A stretch of DNA of 64,000 nt from Pseudomonas sp. CROZ-RG-20F-R04-15 (GCF_022662375.1 NZ_JAKNQL010000011.1:124001-188000); one strand, 5' to 3'; counted from the first letter of the stretch, positions 1 to 8,857 are shown. A program made the numbers and translations. The notes: generated from the letters alone by a model not told the origin.

Positions 1-615
1 GACCAAGGTGTTTTGCAGAGATGCGTCGACGTGAAATACCAAGCTGAATTCAAGCCCAGCAACAATCCAGATCAAAAGCCAAACACACCTTGCTTCTCAC
101 CACTCAACAGGATGAGCGTTAGCTCGGCTGCAGCTCTTGATCTTGATTCACAGGCCGCGTCGGCAGGCTGAGTGGAGGGATTGACCCGGGGGTGGGAGCG
201 TAGCGACCGTTTGGCGCAGCCAAACACAGCGAGAGGAGGTGCAGCGAAGCAAACCGTAGGCGCTGCGCCCGGATCGATCCCGGAGCGAAGGAACCCCGAG
301 CCCCAGCGAGCGGGCCGAACGCTGCGGCAAGCCTTTTTGGGTACTTTTTCGGCGTCTGGAAAAAGTGCCTCGCCGTAAGGGCGAAACCGCCAGCAGCCCC
401 CCCCCGAAGCACCGGATATACACCCAAAACCCCAAGAGCATGGCCGGCCCAAAGGCCGCCAAGCCCAACGCAACTTCAAGCCACAATCACAAGGAAAAGA
501 CAAATCCCCGACAAATTTTCTACATTTTTTCTTTCATGATTTGTCGTGCTGATACGTCTTGTCTTAGAGAGCGCAAAAAAACCACCCCGATCAGGCTCTG
601 AAAAGGAGTAATCGC
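1..615. other. Gene-free region, likely recurrent Pseudomonas intergenic sequence
   Basis: No convincing gene is seen here. Overlapping open frames on both strands at about 119-503 have no ribosome binding site and give Arg/Ser/Pro-rich translations typical of GC-rich non-coding DNA. From memory, the minus-strand translation at about 148-486 resembles short proteins annotated again and again in Pseudomonas genomes, which suggests a repeated intergenic element and not a protein. The last 100 bases are AT-richer and lead to an AAAAGGAG ribosome binding site for the next gene. Confidence 0.5.
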
Positions 616-993
616 ATGTACAACTCGCAACTACCAACGGACGGTAGCCAGGCACCCAAAGGAGTCTCCATGAGCCCCCACGCGAGCGATTTCGGGCAAC
701 GCGTCGAGCGTCACGGCAACGAACGCATCCGGCTGCTGCTGAAAAGTTTCGGCCTGCGCACCAGCCTGATTCGTCTGAAAGTCATCGACGCCCTGCTGGT
801 CGCCGCACAAAGCGAGCGACGTCTGGGCGTGCGCGGTGTCCACAGCCAATTGCTCGATCTGGATATTCCGCTGTCCTTCCTCAGTGTGCGCGAAGTGCTC
901 AAACGGCTGTGCGCCGAAGGTGTAATCACCTTCAATGACGACAAGAGCTACAGCCTGCACCCACAGGCTGCGGCAGTCCTCAACAACGATTGA
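616..993 (+). CDS. Fur-like winged-helix protein lacking the metal-binding half
   Basis: This 125-residue protein resembles the N-terminal DNA-binding half of Fur/Zur regulators: residues about 40-118 follow the Fur winged helix (LLLKSFGLRTSLIRLKVID, then a recognition-helix region and a short beta wing). Fur proteins then continue with a His-rich metal-binding dimerisation domain; here the chain ends after SYSLHP and a short tail. It is often annotated as a Fe2+/Zn2+ uptake regulation protein, but no metal site is visible. Two in-frame starts have excellent ribosome binding sites: ATG 616 (AAAAGGAG, 7-base spacing) and ATG 670 (AAAGGAG, 5-base spacing; 107 residues). The first is given. The target and effector are unknown. 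Confidence 0.75.
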   Translation: MYNSQLPTDGSQAPKGVSMSPHASDFGQRVERHGNERIRLLLKSFGLRTSLIRLKVIDALLVAAQSERRLGVRGVHSQLLDLDIPLSFLSVREVLKRLCAEGVITFNDDKSYSLHPQAAAVLNND

Positions 994-1011
994 AGCGTGC
1001 GGCAAACGCCG

Positions 1012-1200
1012 TCAAGGCTTGACCTTGCGGCGCATTACGCCATTGATCACCACCACGATCACTGCCACACCGATGGCGACGAACTGAAACGTCTTCTCCG
1101 AAATCATTCCGGCGTTTTGCAGCCAGGACAGGCCGAGCATGATCGCCAGCACCGACACGGCGATCAGAATCGAATAAATCAAACGTTGCTTGTGGGTCAT
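1012..1200 (-). CDS. Small two-helix inner-membrane protein
   Basis: This 62-residue protein is almost entirely two predicted transmembrane helices (about 6-26 and 37-56) with a basic C-terminal tail (RRKVKP). The start at 1200 is preferred over the longer in-frame start at 1254 because AGGA lies just upstream of it. It converges on the Fur-like gene. No family is recognised; a small membrane-associated or stress-related peptide is possible but not shown. Confidence 0.65.
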   Translation of the reverse strand: MTHKQRLIYSILIAVSVLAIMLGLSWLQNAGMISEKTFQFVAIGVAVIVVVINGVMRRKVKP

Positions 1201-1358
1201 TGCGGCTTCCTGAAACGTTGAAATGTATCTGCTTTGTATCCGATTGCATGCCATGCACTTACCGTTCTCCGGGGATGCCGCGTGGCAATCGGGGTCTCAT
1301 GTTACAGCCGATGAAGAGTTTTGGCTTCATGACGGCGTAACCATGAGGAACTTTCAAA

Positions 1359-1499
1359 ATGCTGCGTCGAATCACCTGGCTGATTCCCGTTCTGGCCCTG
1401 CTGACCCTGAGTGGCTGCATCATCTTCCCCCACGGCGGCTGGCATGACGATCACCACCGTTACTACCAGGGCGGCCCTGGCTACTACCAACATCGATAG
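1359..1499 (+). CDS. Small lipoprotein, 46 residues
   Basis: The frame encodes MLRRITWLIPVLALLTLSGC followed by a short His/Tyr/Gly-rich tail. It has a basic N-region, a hydrophobic core and a clear lipobox (LSGC, Cys20), so the mature lipoprotein would be only about 27 residues. The ribosome binding site GAGGA lies about 9 bases upstream. The His/Asp cluster HDDHH could bind metal, but this is inference. A strong hairpin terminator follows at 1577-1600, supporting a single-gene transcript. Confidence 0.7.
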   Translation: MLRRITWLIPVLALLTLSGCIIFPHGGWHDDHHRYYQGGPGYYQHR

Positions 1500-1576
1500 A
1501 ACAGGATTGTTCGCCCTGCCCGCTGGCCGATAAGCAGACTGCGGCAGGAAATCAACAAGTCCGATCAACTTCAAAC

Positions 1577-1600
1577 AAAGCCCGCCCCGTCGCGGGCTTT
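1577..1600 (+). terminator. Rho-independent terminator
   Basis: A perfect 9-bp stem (AAAGCCCGC / GCGGGCTTT) with a 6-base loop is followed by a T-rich run. It lies downstream of the small lipoprotein gene and upstream of the exporter gene. Confidence 0.8.
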
Positions 1601-1777
1601 TCTGTTTTCGTCGTCTGAGTTCACCACACCGCAATAACTCACACGGATACGGCCGGCAGTAACCAGCAAACAAGTTGCAAGCATTTGAAATCTAATGTCG
1701 CAGCAAAAAAATAGGTCACACAAGCCTCTGCAACTAGTCTCTGGCAACTTTCCTTCCACTCACTAACAGGGACGTTT

Positions 1778-3025
1778 ATGCAGAGAACACTGATAAAAAT
1801 CGGGCCGCGACAAGTGCTCGGATTCTGTTTAGCGCTAAGCGCTTTTGAACTTCTGACGTATATGGCCAGCGACTTGATCATGCCGGCCATGCTCAGCGTT
1901 ACAACTGATCTTCAGGCCGATGTGCGACATGTTCCCAACGCCTTCAATCTTTATCTGCTTGGCGGTATCTGCCTGCAATGGCTGATCGGGCCATTGTCCG
2001 ATCAATGGGGCCGACGGCGGGTATTGCTGAGCGGTTGCGCATTGTTTGCTATGGCCTGCGCTGCCGCGTTTGTCAGTCAGAGTATTGAGACTTTCAATCT
2101 ACTGAGACTGCTGCAAGGCATGGGCTTGGGCTTTGTTGTCGCGGTCAGTTACCCGGCCCTTCAAGAGGTATTCTGCGAGGCCGATGCGGTGCGCTTGATG
2201 GCGCTGCTCGGCAACATCGCCCTGCTGTCACCGCTGGTGGGGCCGCTGCTGGGCATTCTGTTGTTGCAATGGTTGTCCTGGCGCGAACTGTTTTTGGGCC
2301 TGGGCCTGGTAGCGTCGCTGGTCTGGCTGGGACTGTTCGTCTACATGCCGGAAACGGTCGGGGTGACGCGCCGCGACGGGCATCTGCAACCCGCGGTACG
2401 TTTTTCCTGGCGCCAGACCTGCGAGCGCTACCGCGTCTTGTTCGGCAATGGCCGATTCCTCGCTGCCAGCCTCGCGCTCGGCCTGATGAGCTTGCCATTG
2501 ATTGCCTGGATCGGCCTGTCACCGTTGCTGCTGATGCAGTTGCTCGGGCTGTCGCCTGTTGAATACGGCGTGTGGCAGATTCCGGTTTTTTCTGCCGTGA
2601 TCGCCGGCAACCTGATCCTCGACCGGTTGCTCGTCACTCACTCTTTGCGCCAACTGATCCGCCTGGCGCTCTGGCCTTTTTGTCTGGGGTTGTTGGCGCT
2701 GATCGTCAGCGCGCTGTCCGGCGCAGGCCTGGGCCTGGTGGTCGCCAGCCTGGCGTTGTACGCGGTCGGTCTAGGCATGAGCAACGCCGCACTCTATCGG
2801 CTGGCGTTATTTACCAGCGATGACAGCAAAGGCCTGGTCTCGGCCATGGTCGGCATGATTTCGATTGCCGTGATGGGCCTTGGCGGCTTGCTGATTGCCA
2901 CCTTCGGCGGTGGCGCACGCCTCGAACTCTTCGCGCTCTTCGCCGCCTTCAGCGGCCTGATGAGCCTGCCGTTGGTGCAGGGATTGTTACAAGGCACACA
3001 CGCCGACTCCCCCGCCGCTCAATAA
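1778..3025 (+). CDS. MdfA-like MFS drug/proton antiporter
   Basis: This 415-residue protein has about 12 transmembrane segments and aligns along its length with E. coli MdfA (alignment from memory). The acidic pair in helix 1 that drives MdfA transport is present (Glu24 and Asp32, MdfA E26/D34), as are the MFS signature SDQWGRRR (74-81) and the functional Arg in LLRLLQG (Arg110, MdfA R112). It is first in a five-gene operon, 11 bases before the LuxE-like gene, so it probably exports the pathway product or protects against it. The upstream 170 bases show no promoter I could name. Substrate is unknown; a general multidrug role is the alternative. Confidence 0.85.
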   Translation: MQRTLIKIGPRQVLGFCLALSAFELLTYMASDLIMPAMLSVTTDLQADVRHVPNAFNLYLLGGICLQWLIGPLSDQWGRRRVLLSGCALFAMACAAAFVSQSIETFNLLRLLQGMGLGFVVAVSYPALQEVFCEADAVRLMALLGNIALLSPLVGPLLGILLLQWLSWRELFLGLGLVASLVWLGLFVYMPETVGVTRRDGHLQPAVRFSWRQTCERYRVLFGNGRFLAASLALGLMSLPLIAWIGLSPLLLMQLLGLSPVEYGVWQIPVFSAVIAGNLILDRLLVTHSLRQLIRLALWPFCLGLLALIVSALSGAGLGLVVASLALYAVGLGMSNAALYRLALFTSDDSKGLVSAMVGMISIAVMGLGGLLIATFGGGARLELFALFAAFSGLMSLPLVQGLLQGTHADSPAAQ

Positions 3026-3036
3026 AGGAATATTGA

Positions 3037-4167
3037 ATGAATCTGTTCCCCGCCAGCGATGCGCTCTGCGCGTTGCCACACCCCTATTGCCCGGATTCGG
3101 TGCCTGCGGGCCTGTTCGATCGGGCCATGACCGAGATCAGTCGATACCATTGCCAGCACACTCCCGGTTACGCCCATTGGCTGAATGCCAACGGTCTCGA
3201 CGTGGCAGCGCTCGACAGCCTGGATGACTGGTCGCGGCTGCCACCGATTCTGGCCAATTTTTTCAAACAGCAACTGTTGCTCAGTCCGACCGGGGAAAAC
3301 GCCCTGGAACTGACATCGTCCGGCACCAGCGGCCAGAAAAGTCGCATGCGTTACGACTCACGCAGCCTGTCGGGCGCGCAGTTCATGGTCGAACGGATCT
3401 TTAGCCATTACGGCTGGAACTGCGCCGATACGCCGTGCAACTACCTGCTGCTGAGCTATGAGCCGCAGGGCGCCATCACATTGGGGACGGCATATACCGA
3501 CCAGTTCCTCTGCCGGTTTGCCCCGGTCAATCGCGTCGCCTACGCCTTGCGCTGTACCGGTGACAGCCACCAGTTCGATCTGTTCGGGGTCATCGCGGCC
3601 CTGCAATCGTTCGCCGAAGAAGGCTTGCCGGTACGCATTTTCGGCTTCCCGGCATTCCTTTGGCAGGCCTTGCAGCATATGCAGACTAACGGCGTGCCTG
3701 AGCTGCAACTGCCAGACGATTCACTGGTGTTTTTCGGCGGCGGCTGGAAAACCCGCAGCAGCGAGGAAATCCCCAGACTGCAACTGTATGAGCGCATCTC
3801 CCGGCAACTCGGTATCCCGACATCGCGCTGTCGCGACGGTTACGGTGCGGTCGAGCACGCGGTGCCTTACATCGAATGTGCCCACCATCATTTCCATGTT
3901 CCGGTTTACGCCAAAGCGTACGTGCGCAATCCGCAGGACTTCTCCGTGCAGCCCTACGGCCAGCAAGGCTTGCTGGGATTCGTCTCACCCTACATTTCAT
4001 CCAGCCCGGCGCACGCGGTAGTGATGAGTGATCTGGCAACGCTGCACCCCGGCTCGAGTTGTGGCTGTGGCCTTGCCTGTGACTGGTTCGAACTGCATGG
4101 ACGCGCGGGAACCACTGCCGGCAGAAGCTGCGCGATGGCCGCATCGGAATTACTGGGGAGCAACTGA
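3037..4167 (+). CDS. LuxE-type acyl-protein synthetase
   Basis: This 376-residue protein matches LuxE, the subunit of the bacterial luciferase fatty-acid reductase that activates an acid with ATP and then holds the acyl group on its own cysteine. Visible features are the phosphate-binding loop TSSGTSGQ (93-100), a GGG(W) motif near residue 230, the CGCG...FELHGR segment near the end, and a C-terminal Cys365 in the setting GRSCAMAASELL that corresponds to acylated Cys364 of Vibrio LuxE. Length equals the family's usual length. The next gene starts one base after its stop, implying tight coupling with the LuxC-like reductase. The substrate is not predictable; no luciferase genes are nearby. Confidence 0.82.
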   Translation: MNLFPASDALCALPHPYCPDSVPAGLFDRAMTEISRYHCQHTPGYAHWLNANGLDVAALDSLDDWSRLPPILANFFKQQLLLSPTGENALELTSSGTSGQKSRMRYDSRSLSGAQFMVERIFSHYGWNCADTPCNYLLLSYEPQGAITLGTAYTDQFLCRFAPVNRVAYALRCTGDSHQFDLFGVIAALQSFAEEGLPVRIFGFPAFLWQALQHMQTNGVPELQLPDDSLVFFGGGWKTRSSEEIPRLQLYERISRQLGIPTSRCRDGYGAVEHAVPYIECAHHHFHVPVYAKAYVRNPQDFSVQPYGQQGLLGFVSPYISSSPAHAVVMSDLATLHPGSSCGCGLACDWFELHGRAGTTAGRSCAMAASELLGSN

Positions 4168-4168
4168 C

Positions 4169-6565
4169 ATGTACCTGATCAACGGAGAACTGCACGCGGA
4201 CGTCGACCTCGACAACGCACTGGCACTGCTTCATCAGGCCTTGCCGCAACACCTGAACACGCCGCTGGACAGCGCCACCGTGCTGACCGCAACCGCCAAC
4301 TTTGCCCGACATCTGCGCAGCGCCGAGCTGCCGCTGGATGACACGCAACGCCAGGCGCTGATCGACTTCTGCCAGCCTCACGCGCTGCAAACCAAACTCA
4401 AACGAGAATTGGGCGATCAAGCCGAAACCCTGCGGCGTCTCGATTATCGCCAATCGCAGTTTGAACGCTGGAGCCCGCTGGGTCTGGTGGTCCATGTCAC
4501 ACCGGCAAACGCGCCGCTGCTGGCGTGCTGCGCGATGATCGAAAGCCTCTTGGCCGGCAACATCAACTGGCTGCGCCCCAGCCGCAGCGACCACGGTTTG
4601 ACCGCCCGCGTGTTGCACGCACTGGTGCAATGCGACCCCAGCGGGCAGTTGCGCTACCACGTGGCCGTGCTGCCGCTGGCGACGGAGCAGATCGGCCGCT
4701 TGTGCAAAATGGCCAATGGCGTATCGGCGTGGGGTGGCGAAGCGGCGCTGCAAGCGATCCGTCAACAGCTGCCACCCGGTTGTCGCTGGATCGACTGGGG
4801 GCACCGCATCAGTTTTGCCTATCTGACGCCAGACGCAGCTTCGCCGCAGGCACTGGAAGCGATCGTCGATGAGGTTTGTCGACTGGATCAACAGGCCTGC
4901 TCCAGCCCGCAGTGGTTATTGGTCGACAGCGATGACCCGATCGTTCTTGAGGACATCGGTTGCGCATTGGCCAAAGCATTCGAGCGACGTGCCGGGCACT
5001 GGCCGGCGCTGGTCCCGACGGTTCAGGAAGCCAGCGAAATCAGCAGCCACAGCATGATGACGCGTTTGAGCGGGAGTTTTTCCGGGGTCACCGCGCAGGT
5101 CTGGAGTGCGCCGGGCTGGCGCGTTGTCTGGACCCACAATGCGTTGCTCGCGCCCTCGCCGCTGTTTCGCACGCTGCTGCTCAAACCGCTGCCGCGCGAG
5201 CGTCTGGCGCAAACCCTGCAGCCCTGGCGCAACGTGTTGCAGAGCTGTGCGCTGGTGTGCAGCGAAGCACAGATCGCCGCACTGTCGCTCACACTGATTG
5301 CGGCGGGCGTCAGCCGAATCACCCCGATCGAGGCGATCCATGACGGCTATGACGGCGAACCCCACGACGGCGTTTACGCGCTGCAACGCCTGAGCCGACG
5401 GGTGTCGGTCAGCGTCGCGCCGACGCAACTGCCCCGCCACATGAACCTTGATCGGACACCTTGTGCGCTGCCCCCGAGCAACTTGCCGATCACCGACAAA
5501 CAAGCGTTTATCGCTCGGCCGACGACAGCGGCGGCGCAGCTGTTTTTCCGCTCCGGCGGCAGCAGCGGCACCCCGGCGTTGTCGGGATTCAGTTACCACG
5601 ATTTTCAACGACAAATGCAGGCGACGGCCGACGGGTTGTTCGCGGCGGGCCTCGATCCGGGCCGCGACAAGGTGATGAACCTGTTCTTCAGTGGCGGTTT
5701 GTACGGTGGCTTTTTCAGTTTTGCCAAAGTCCTCGAACTGCTGGGCGCCACCCATCTGCCCATGGGCGCCCCCGCCGATGATGACTACAGCGATATTGCG
5801 CAAGTGATCATCGAGCAACGTGTGACTGTATTGATCGGCATGCCCAGCACCCTGCATCGGTTGTTCCTCAACGAACAACAGCGTCTGAGCCGCTATGGTG
5901 CGATTGAAAAAGTGTTTCTCGGCGGTGAGCACATCAGCGATCAGTGTCGCGAGCTATTGCAACGCTGCGGCGTCTCCAGCATTCGCTCGGCGGTGTACGG
6001 CAGTGTCGATGCGGGGCCATTCGGGCATGCCTGCGCCGCCACCGGCGATGGTGTGTTTCATCTTATGGACGCCATCCAGCATCTGGAAATCGTTGCACTG
6101 GAGGAGGACGTCGCGGTCGTCGGCAATGAAATCGGCCGCTTACTGTTCACCTCGAAAGCACGCGAAGGTCAGCAGGTGCAACGTTATGAAGTCGGCGACA
6201 CCGGTCGATGGCTGCCCGGCGCCTGCGCGTGCGGGCTGAGTTCGCCGCGCTTCGAGCTGCTGCAACGGCACGGCCGACTGCTGCGCATCGGCACTGATTT
6301 CATTTGCCTGAACGAACTCGCCGCGCACCTGCAAGCACCATTTCAGTTGCACCTCGATCACGCCCCTGATGGCCTGGAGCGCTTGCTGATTCGCAGCCCC
6401 GGCGAGCCTGCCGACATCCTCGAGCAACTGCAGAACTACTCGACGCTGGCCGTTCTGCAGCGCACCGGGCTGCTCACGGTTGAAGCGCAAACCTGCGAGC
6501 CGCAGCAGTTCTGCAAAAACAGACACAGCGGAAAAATCCCGTCAGTCATCGACGCGCGCCGTTAA
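4169..6565 (+). CDS. LuxC-type acyl reductase fused to an adenylate-forming domain
   Basis: This 798-residue protein joins two enzymes. Residues 1 to about 410 match LuxC acyl reductases, which use NADPH to reduce an enzyme-bound acyl group to the aldehyde; the catalytic Cys is Cys244 in QQACSSPQ. Residues about 430-790 match the LuxE/PaaK adenylate-forming family, with loop RSGGSSGTP (461-469), a YGS..AGPFG segment, EVGDTGRWLPG and a CACG...FELLQRHGR hinge. The start at 4169 is chosen because it follows GGGGAG and abuts the LuxE stop; the open frame extends upstream to 4028, inside luxE. LuxC and LuxE are normally separate proteins that form a complex, so the fusion would fix a ligase beside the reductase. 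Which acid it takes is unknown. Confidence 0.82.
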   Translation: MYLINGELHADVDLDNALALLHQALPQHLNTPLDSATVLTATANFARHLRSAELPLDDTQRQALIDFCQPHALQTKLKRELGDQAETLRRLDYRQSQFERWSPLGLVVHVTPANAPLLACCAMIESLLAGNINWLRPSRSDHGLTARVLHALVQCDPSGQLRYHVAVLPLATEQIGRLCKMANGVSAWGGEAALQAIRQQLPPGCRWIDWGHRISFAYLTPDAASPQALEAIVDEVCRLDQQACSSPQWLLVDSDDPIVLEDIGCALAKAFERRAGHWPALVPTVQEASEISSHSMMTRLSGSFSGVTAQVWSAPGWRVVWTHNALLAPSPLFRTLLLKPLPRERLAQTLQPWRNVLQSCALVCSEAQIAALSLTLIAAGVSRITPIEAIHDGYDGEPHDGVYALQRLSRRVSVSVAPTQLPRHMNLDRTPCALPPSNLPITDKQAFIARPTTAAAQLFFRSGGSSGTPALSGFSYHDFQRQMQATADGLFAAGLDPGRDKVMNLFFSGGLYGGFFSFAKVLELLGATHLPMGAPADDDYSDIAQVIIEQRVTVLIGMPSTLHRLFLNEQQRLSRYGAIEKVFLGGEHISDQCRELLQRCGVSSIRSAVYGSVDAGPFGHACAATGDGVFHLMDAIQHLEIVALEEDVAVVGNEIGRLLFTSKAREGQQVQRYEVGDTGRWLPGACACGLSSPRFELLQRHGRLLRIGTDFICLNELAAHLQAPFQLHLDHAPDGLERLLIRSPGEPADILEQLQNYSTLAVLQRTGLLTVEAQTCEPQQFCKNRHSGKIPSVIDARR

Positions 6566-6606
6566 GAGCACTATCGCCCACGGCGGCCATTATCCAGGAC
6601 AACATC

Positions 6607-7908
6607 ATGAACACGACACTTGAGTTAAACGCGCTGGTCGCTTTTGCCCGCGAACATTCAAAGTATTACGCCAGCCATTTGCATCACGTTACCGCGCAGG
6701 TCAGCACACTGGATCAACTTCCGGTCATCGATCCGCAACACTACTGGGCGACCAGCCAGAACTTCGATCAATGGCCGGTACTGACATCAACGGTTGAGCG
6801 CGCACTGGTGTTCAAGACCGGCGGAACATCCAGCGCCGGTAAACTTTCGGTATTTACCCGCGAAGAATGGCAGACACTTGTAAAAGACTTTGGCAGTCAT
6901 CTGGGCCAACAACTGAATCCGGGAGACCGGGTGGCAAATCTGTTCTATGTTGGCGATCTGTATGCCAGTTTCATTTTTATCCACGACGCACTGGCGCAGG
7001 AAACAGCGGGTGTCACCGAATACCCGTTTACCGGTGATGTCGACCCTTTTGTGCTGGCTGATTCCATCCATCAGCACCGGATCAACGTGCTGGCCGGTGT
7101 GCCCGCGCAATTGCTGGCATTCGCCGGCGTGCTGGAGCGCCAGGCGCAAACACTGGTTGAAGTCGAGACCGTGCTGTATGGCGGCGAAAGTCTGTTCGCC
7201 GGGCAATTGCAGTTATTGCAGCGGGTGTTTCCCAACGCTCGGATCGCCTCCATCGGCTACGCCAGTGTCGACGCTGGCTTCATCGGCGCCACGAGCCGCG
7301 ATTGCGCCTTGGGTGAACACCGGATGCTGGCCAGCCACAGCCTGCTGGAAATCGTCGACGAACATACCGGTGAAGTGATCGAAGAATGCGACCGCAGCGG
7401 GCGACTGCTGATCACCAACCTCACCCGTCGGCTGATGCCGTTGATTCGCTACCCCGTGGGCGATCTCGCCTGCTGGCGAGAACCAGCCACGGCAGCCATG
7501 CGCAAGTTTGCCCTGCTGGGCCGCAGCGCCAGCAGTCAGCGCGTGCGGGTGAGCAGCCTGACCCTGCTGGTTGAAGACATCGCCCGGATCGTCCAGCGCA
7601 CCACCGCCAGCGACGACTGGCAACTGGTCATCAGCCAATCGGCCAACGTCGATATCTTGCGTGTGAAGTGGGTGCCCGACGGGCTCACGGCCGAAAACGC
7701 TGATGCCGGCACAACGCTGCACCGAGAATTGATCGAGCATTACCCGCTGATGACGCAACTGTGCGTTGAAGGCCAACTTGAATTACAGGTTGGCCGTTGC
7801 ACAACCGATGAACTCGCTCGACATCCGCGCTCCGGCAAGCGACAACGAATCGTCGACCTGCGCATCTACAACACCCAACGCCCGGAGCAACGCCCATGGA
7901 CGACGTGA
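6607..7908 (+). CDS. PaaK-like adenylate-forming enzyme
   Basis: This 433-residue protein belongs to the phenylacetate-CoA ligase-like adenylating family. The phosphate-binding loop is KTGGTSSAG (70-78). YGGESL, GYASVDAGFIG and RYPVGDL segments follow in the expected order, with a small C-terminal domain after about residue 310. It resembles the C-terminal half of the preceding fusion (both have SVDAG-F-G and VGD-x-x-W), so the two probably share ancestry. It could make a CoA thioester, an acyl-AMP for amide formation, or load another protein. It lies 41 bases after the fusion gene and overlaps the acyltransferase gene by 13 bases. Confidence 0.78.
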   Translation: MNTTLELNALVAFAREHSKYYASHLHHVTAQVSTLDQLPVIDPQHYWATSQNFDQWPVLTSTVERALVFKTGGTSSAGKLSVFTREEWQTLVKDFGSHLGQQLNPGDRVANLFYVGDLYASFIFIHDALAQETAGVTEYPFTGDVDPFVLADSIHQHRINVLAGVPAQLLAFAGVLERQAQTLVEVETVLYGGESLFAGQLQLLQRVFPNARIASIGYASVDAGFIGATSRDCALGEHRMLASHSLLEIVDEHTGEVIEECDRSGRLLITNLTRRLMPLIRYPVGDLACWREPATAAMRKFALLGRSASSQRVRVSSLTLLVEDIARIVQRTTASDDWQLVISQSANVDILRVKWVPDGLTAENADAGTTLHRELIEHYPLMTQLCVEGQLELQVGRCTTDELARHPRSGKRQRIVDLRIYNTQRPEQRPWTT

Positions 7909-8834
7909 CGCTGCGCAGCTATCGACGCACCGACGCCGGGGCTGTCAGCCGTCTGTTCCGGGAAATCTATGGTGATCACTACGTGCAGCCACACGTGTAT
8001 TTGCCGTTGATGATCAACCAGAACCATGGCGATGGCAGCTGGCATTCACTGGTGGCGGAGTCCGGCAAAAAAATCCTCGGTCACGCCACGTTATGCAGAA
8101 ACCCCGGATCGCCCACCGCGGAACTGGCATTGAGCGTGGTCCATCCGTCGACCCGCGGGCAGAACATCGCCACGCAGTTGGGCACTCGGCTACTGATCCA
8201 TGCGCAAGCGCTCGGCTGCCAAGGCGTGACCATCAAACAAGTGACGCAACACCCCTACACACAACGCATGGCTGACCGGCTCGGCTTCTGCAGCAGCGGC
8301 TTGCTGCTCGACTATGTTCCCTCGCCGTTTGGCGAACTGCTGCCGGAGTCCATCGTCATCGGCTATACGCCGATTGATGGCTACCGCCGCCCGCTCCCGA
8401 CACTGCCATGGCCGCAAAGCTGTGGCAATTTCATGGAGCATTTGTGCGAGGTATACGGGACACAGGACAAGGAGACTCCCTGGGTAGGGCCGCCGATCCA
8501 TGTCGAACCCTCTACCGGGCGCTATGACGTGATGCTGAAAAAACTCGACAGCAGCCTGCTCAAGCAGCTTCGACAACTGCCAGCACACTGGATGATTTCA
8601 ATAAGGCTAAGACTTGCAGCGGGGTTTGCCAGCGCCGTGGAAGACCTGTCGGCAATGGGGTTCATCTTTACCGGGATTGCCCCGAATGATCGCTGCGCGG
8701 GTTGGCTGGCGTTGTTTCATCGGGGCTATCGCCCGCGTTCGCTGGAGTTACATTGCCCGCACATGCAGCGTCTGCATGATCAGGCGCAACAGCACAGCGC
8801 CGCGCGCGCCAGCCCGACATCACCACACTCTTGA
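7896..8834 (+). CDS. GNAT-family acyltransferase with C-terminal extension
   Basis: Residues about 5-150 show a GNAT fold pattern: a variable substrate-binding start, then LALSVVHPSTRGQNIATQLG as the acyl-CoA pyrophosphate-binding region (about 78-97), and a C-terminal strand (MADRLGF). Residues about 165-300 form an extension that may be a second, degenerate GNAT lobe. The protein is 312 residues long. GNAT enzymes transfer acyl groups from CoA to amines. As last gene of the operon, overlapping the PaaK-like gene by 13 bases, it may acylate the pathway's amine or provide self-protection. Both roles are inference. Confidence 0.72.
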   Translation: MDDVTLRSYRRTDAGAVSRLFREIYGDHYVQPHVYLPLMINQNHGDGSWHSLVAESGKKILGHATLCRNPGSPTAELALSVVHPSTRGQNIATQLGTRLLIHAQALGCQGVTIKQVTQHPYTQRMADRLGFCSSGLLLDYVPSPFGELLPESIVIGYTPIDGYRRPLPTLPWPQSCGNFMEHLCEVYGTQDKETPWVGPPIHVEPSTGRYDVMLKKLDSSLLKQLRQLPAHWMISIRLRLAAGFASAVEDLSAMGFIFTGIAPNDRCAGWLALFHRGYRPRSLELHCPHMQRLHDQAQQHSAARASPTSPHS

Positions 8835-8857
8835 GTAAAAACCGGCCTGTCGACCTG

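Noticed and set aside
3037..6565. A bioluminescence (lux) operon
   Set aside because: LuxE- and LuxC-type genes are present, but there are no luxA, luxB or luxD genes, and an exporter and acyltransferase are present instead.
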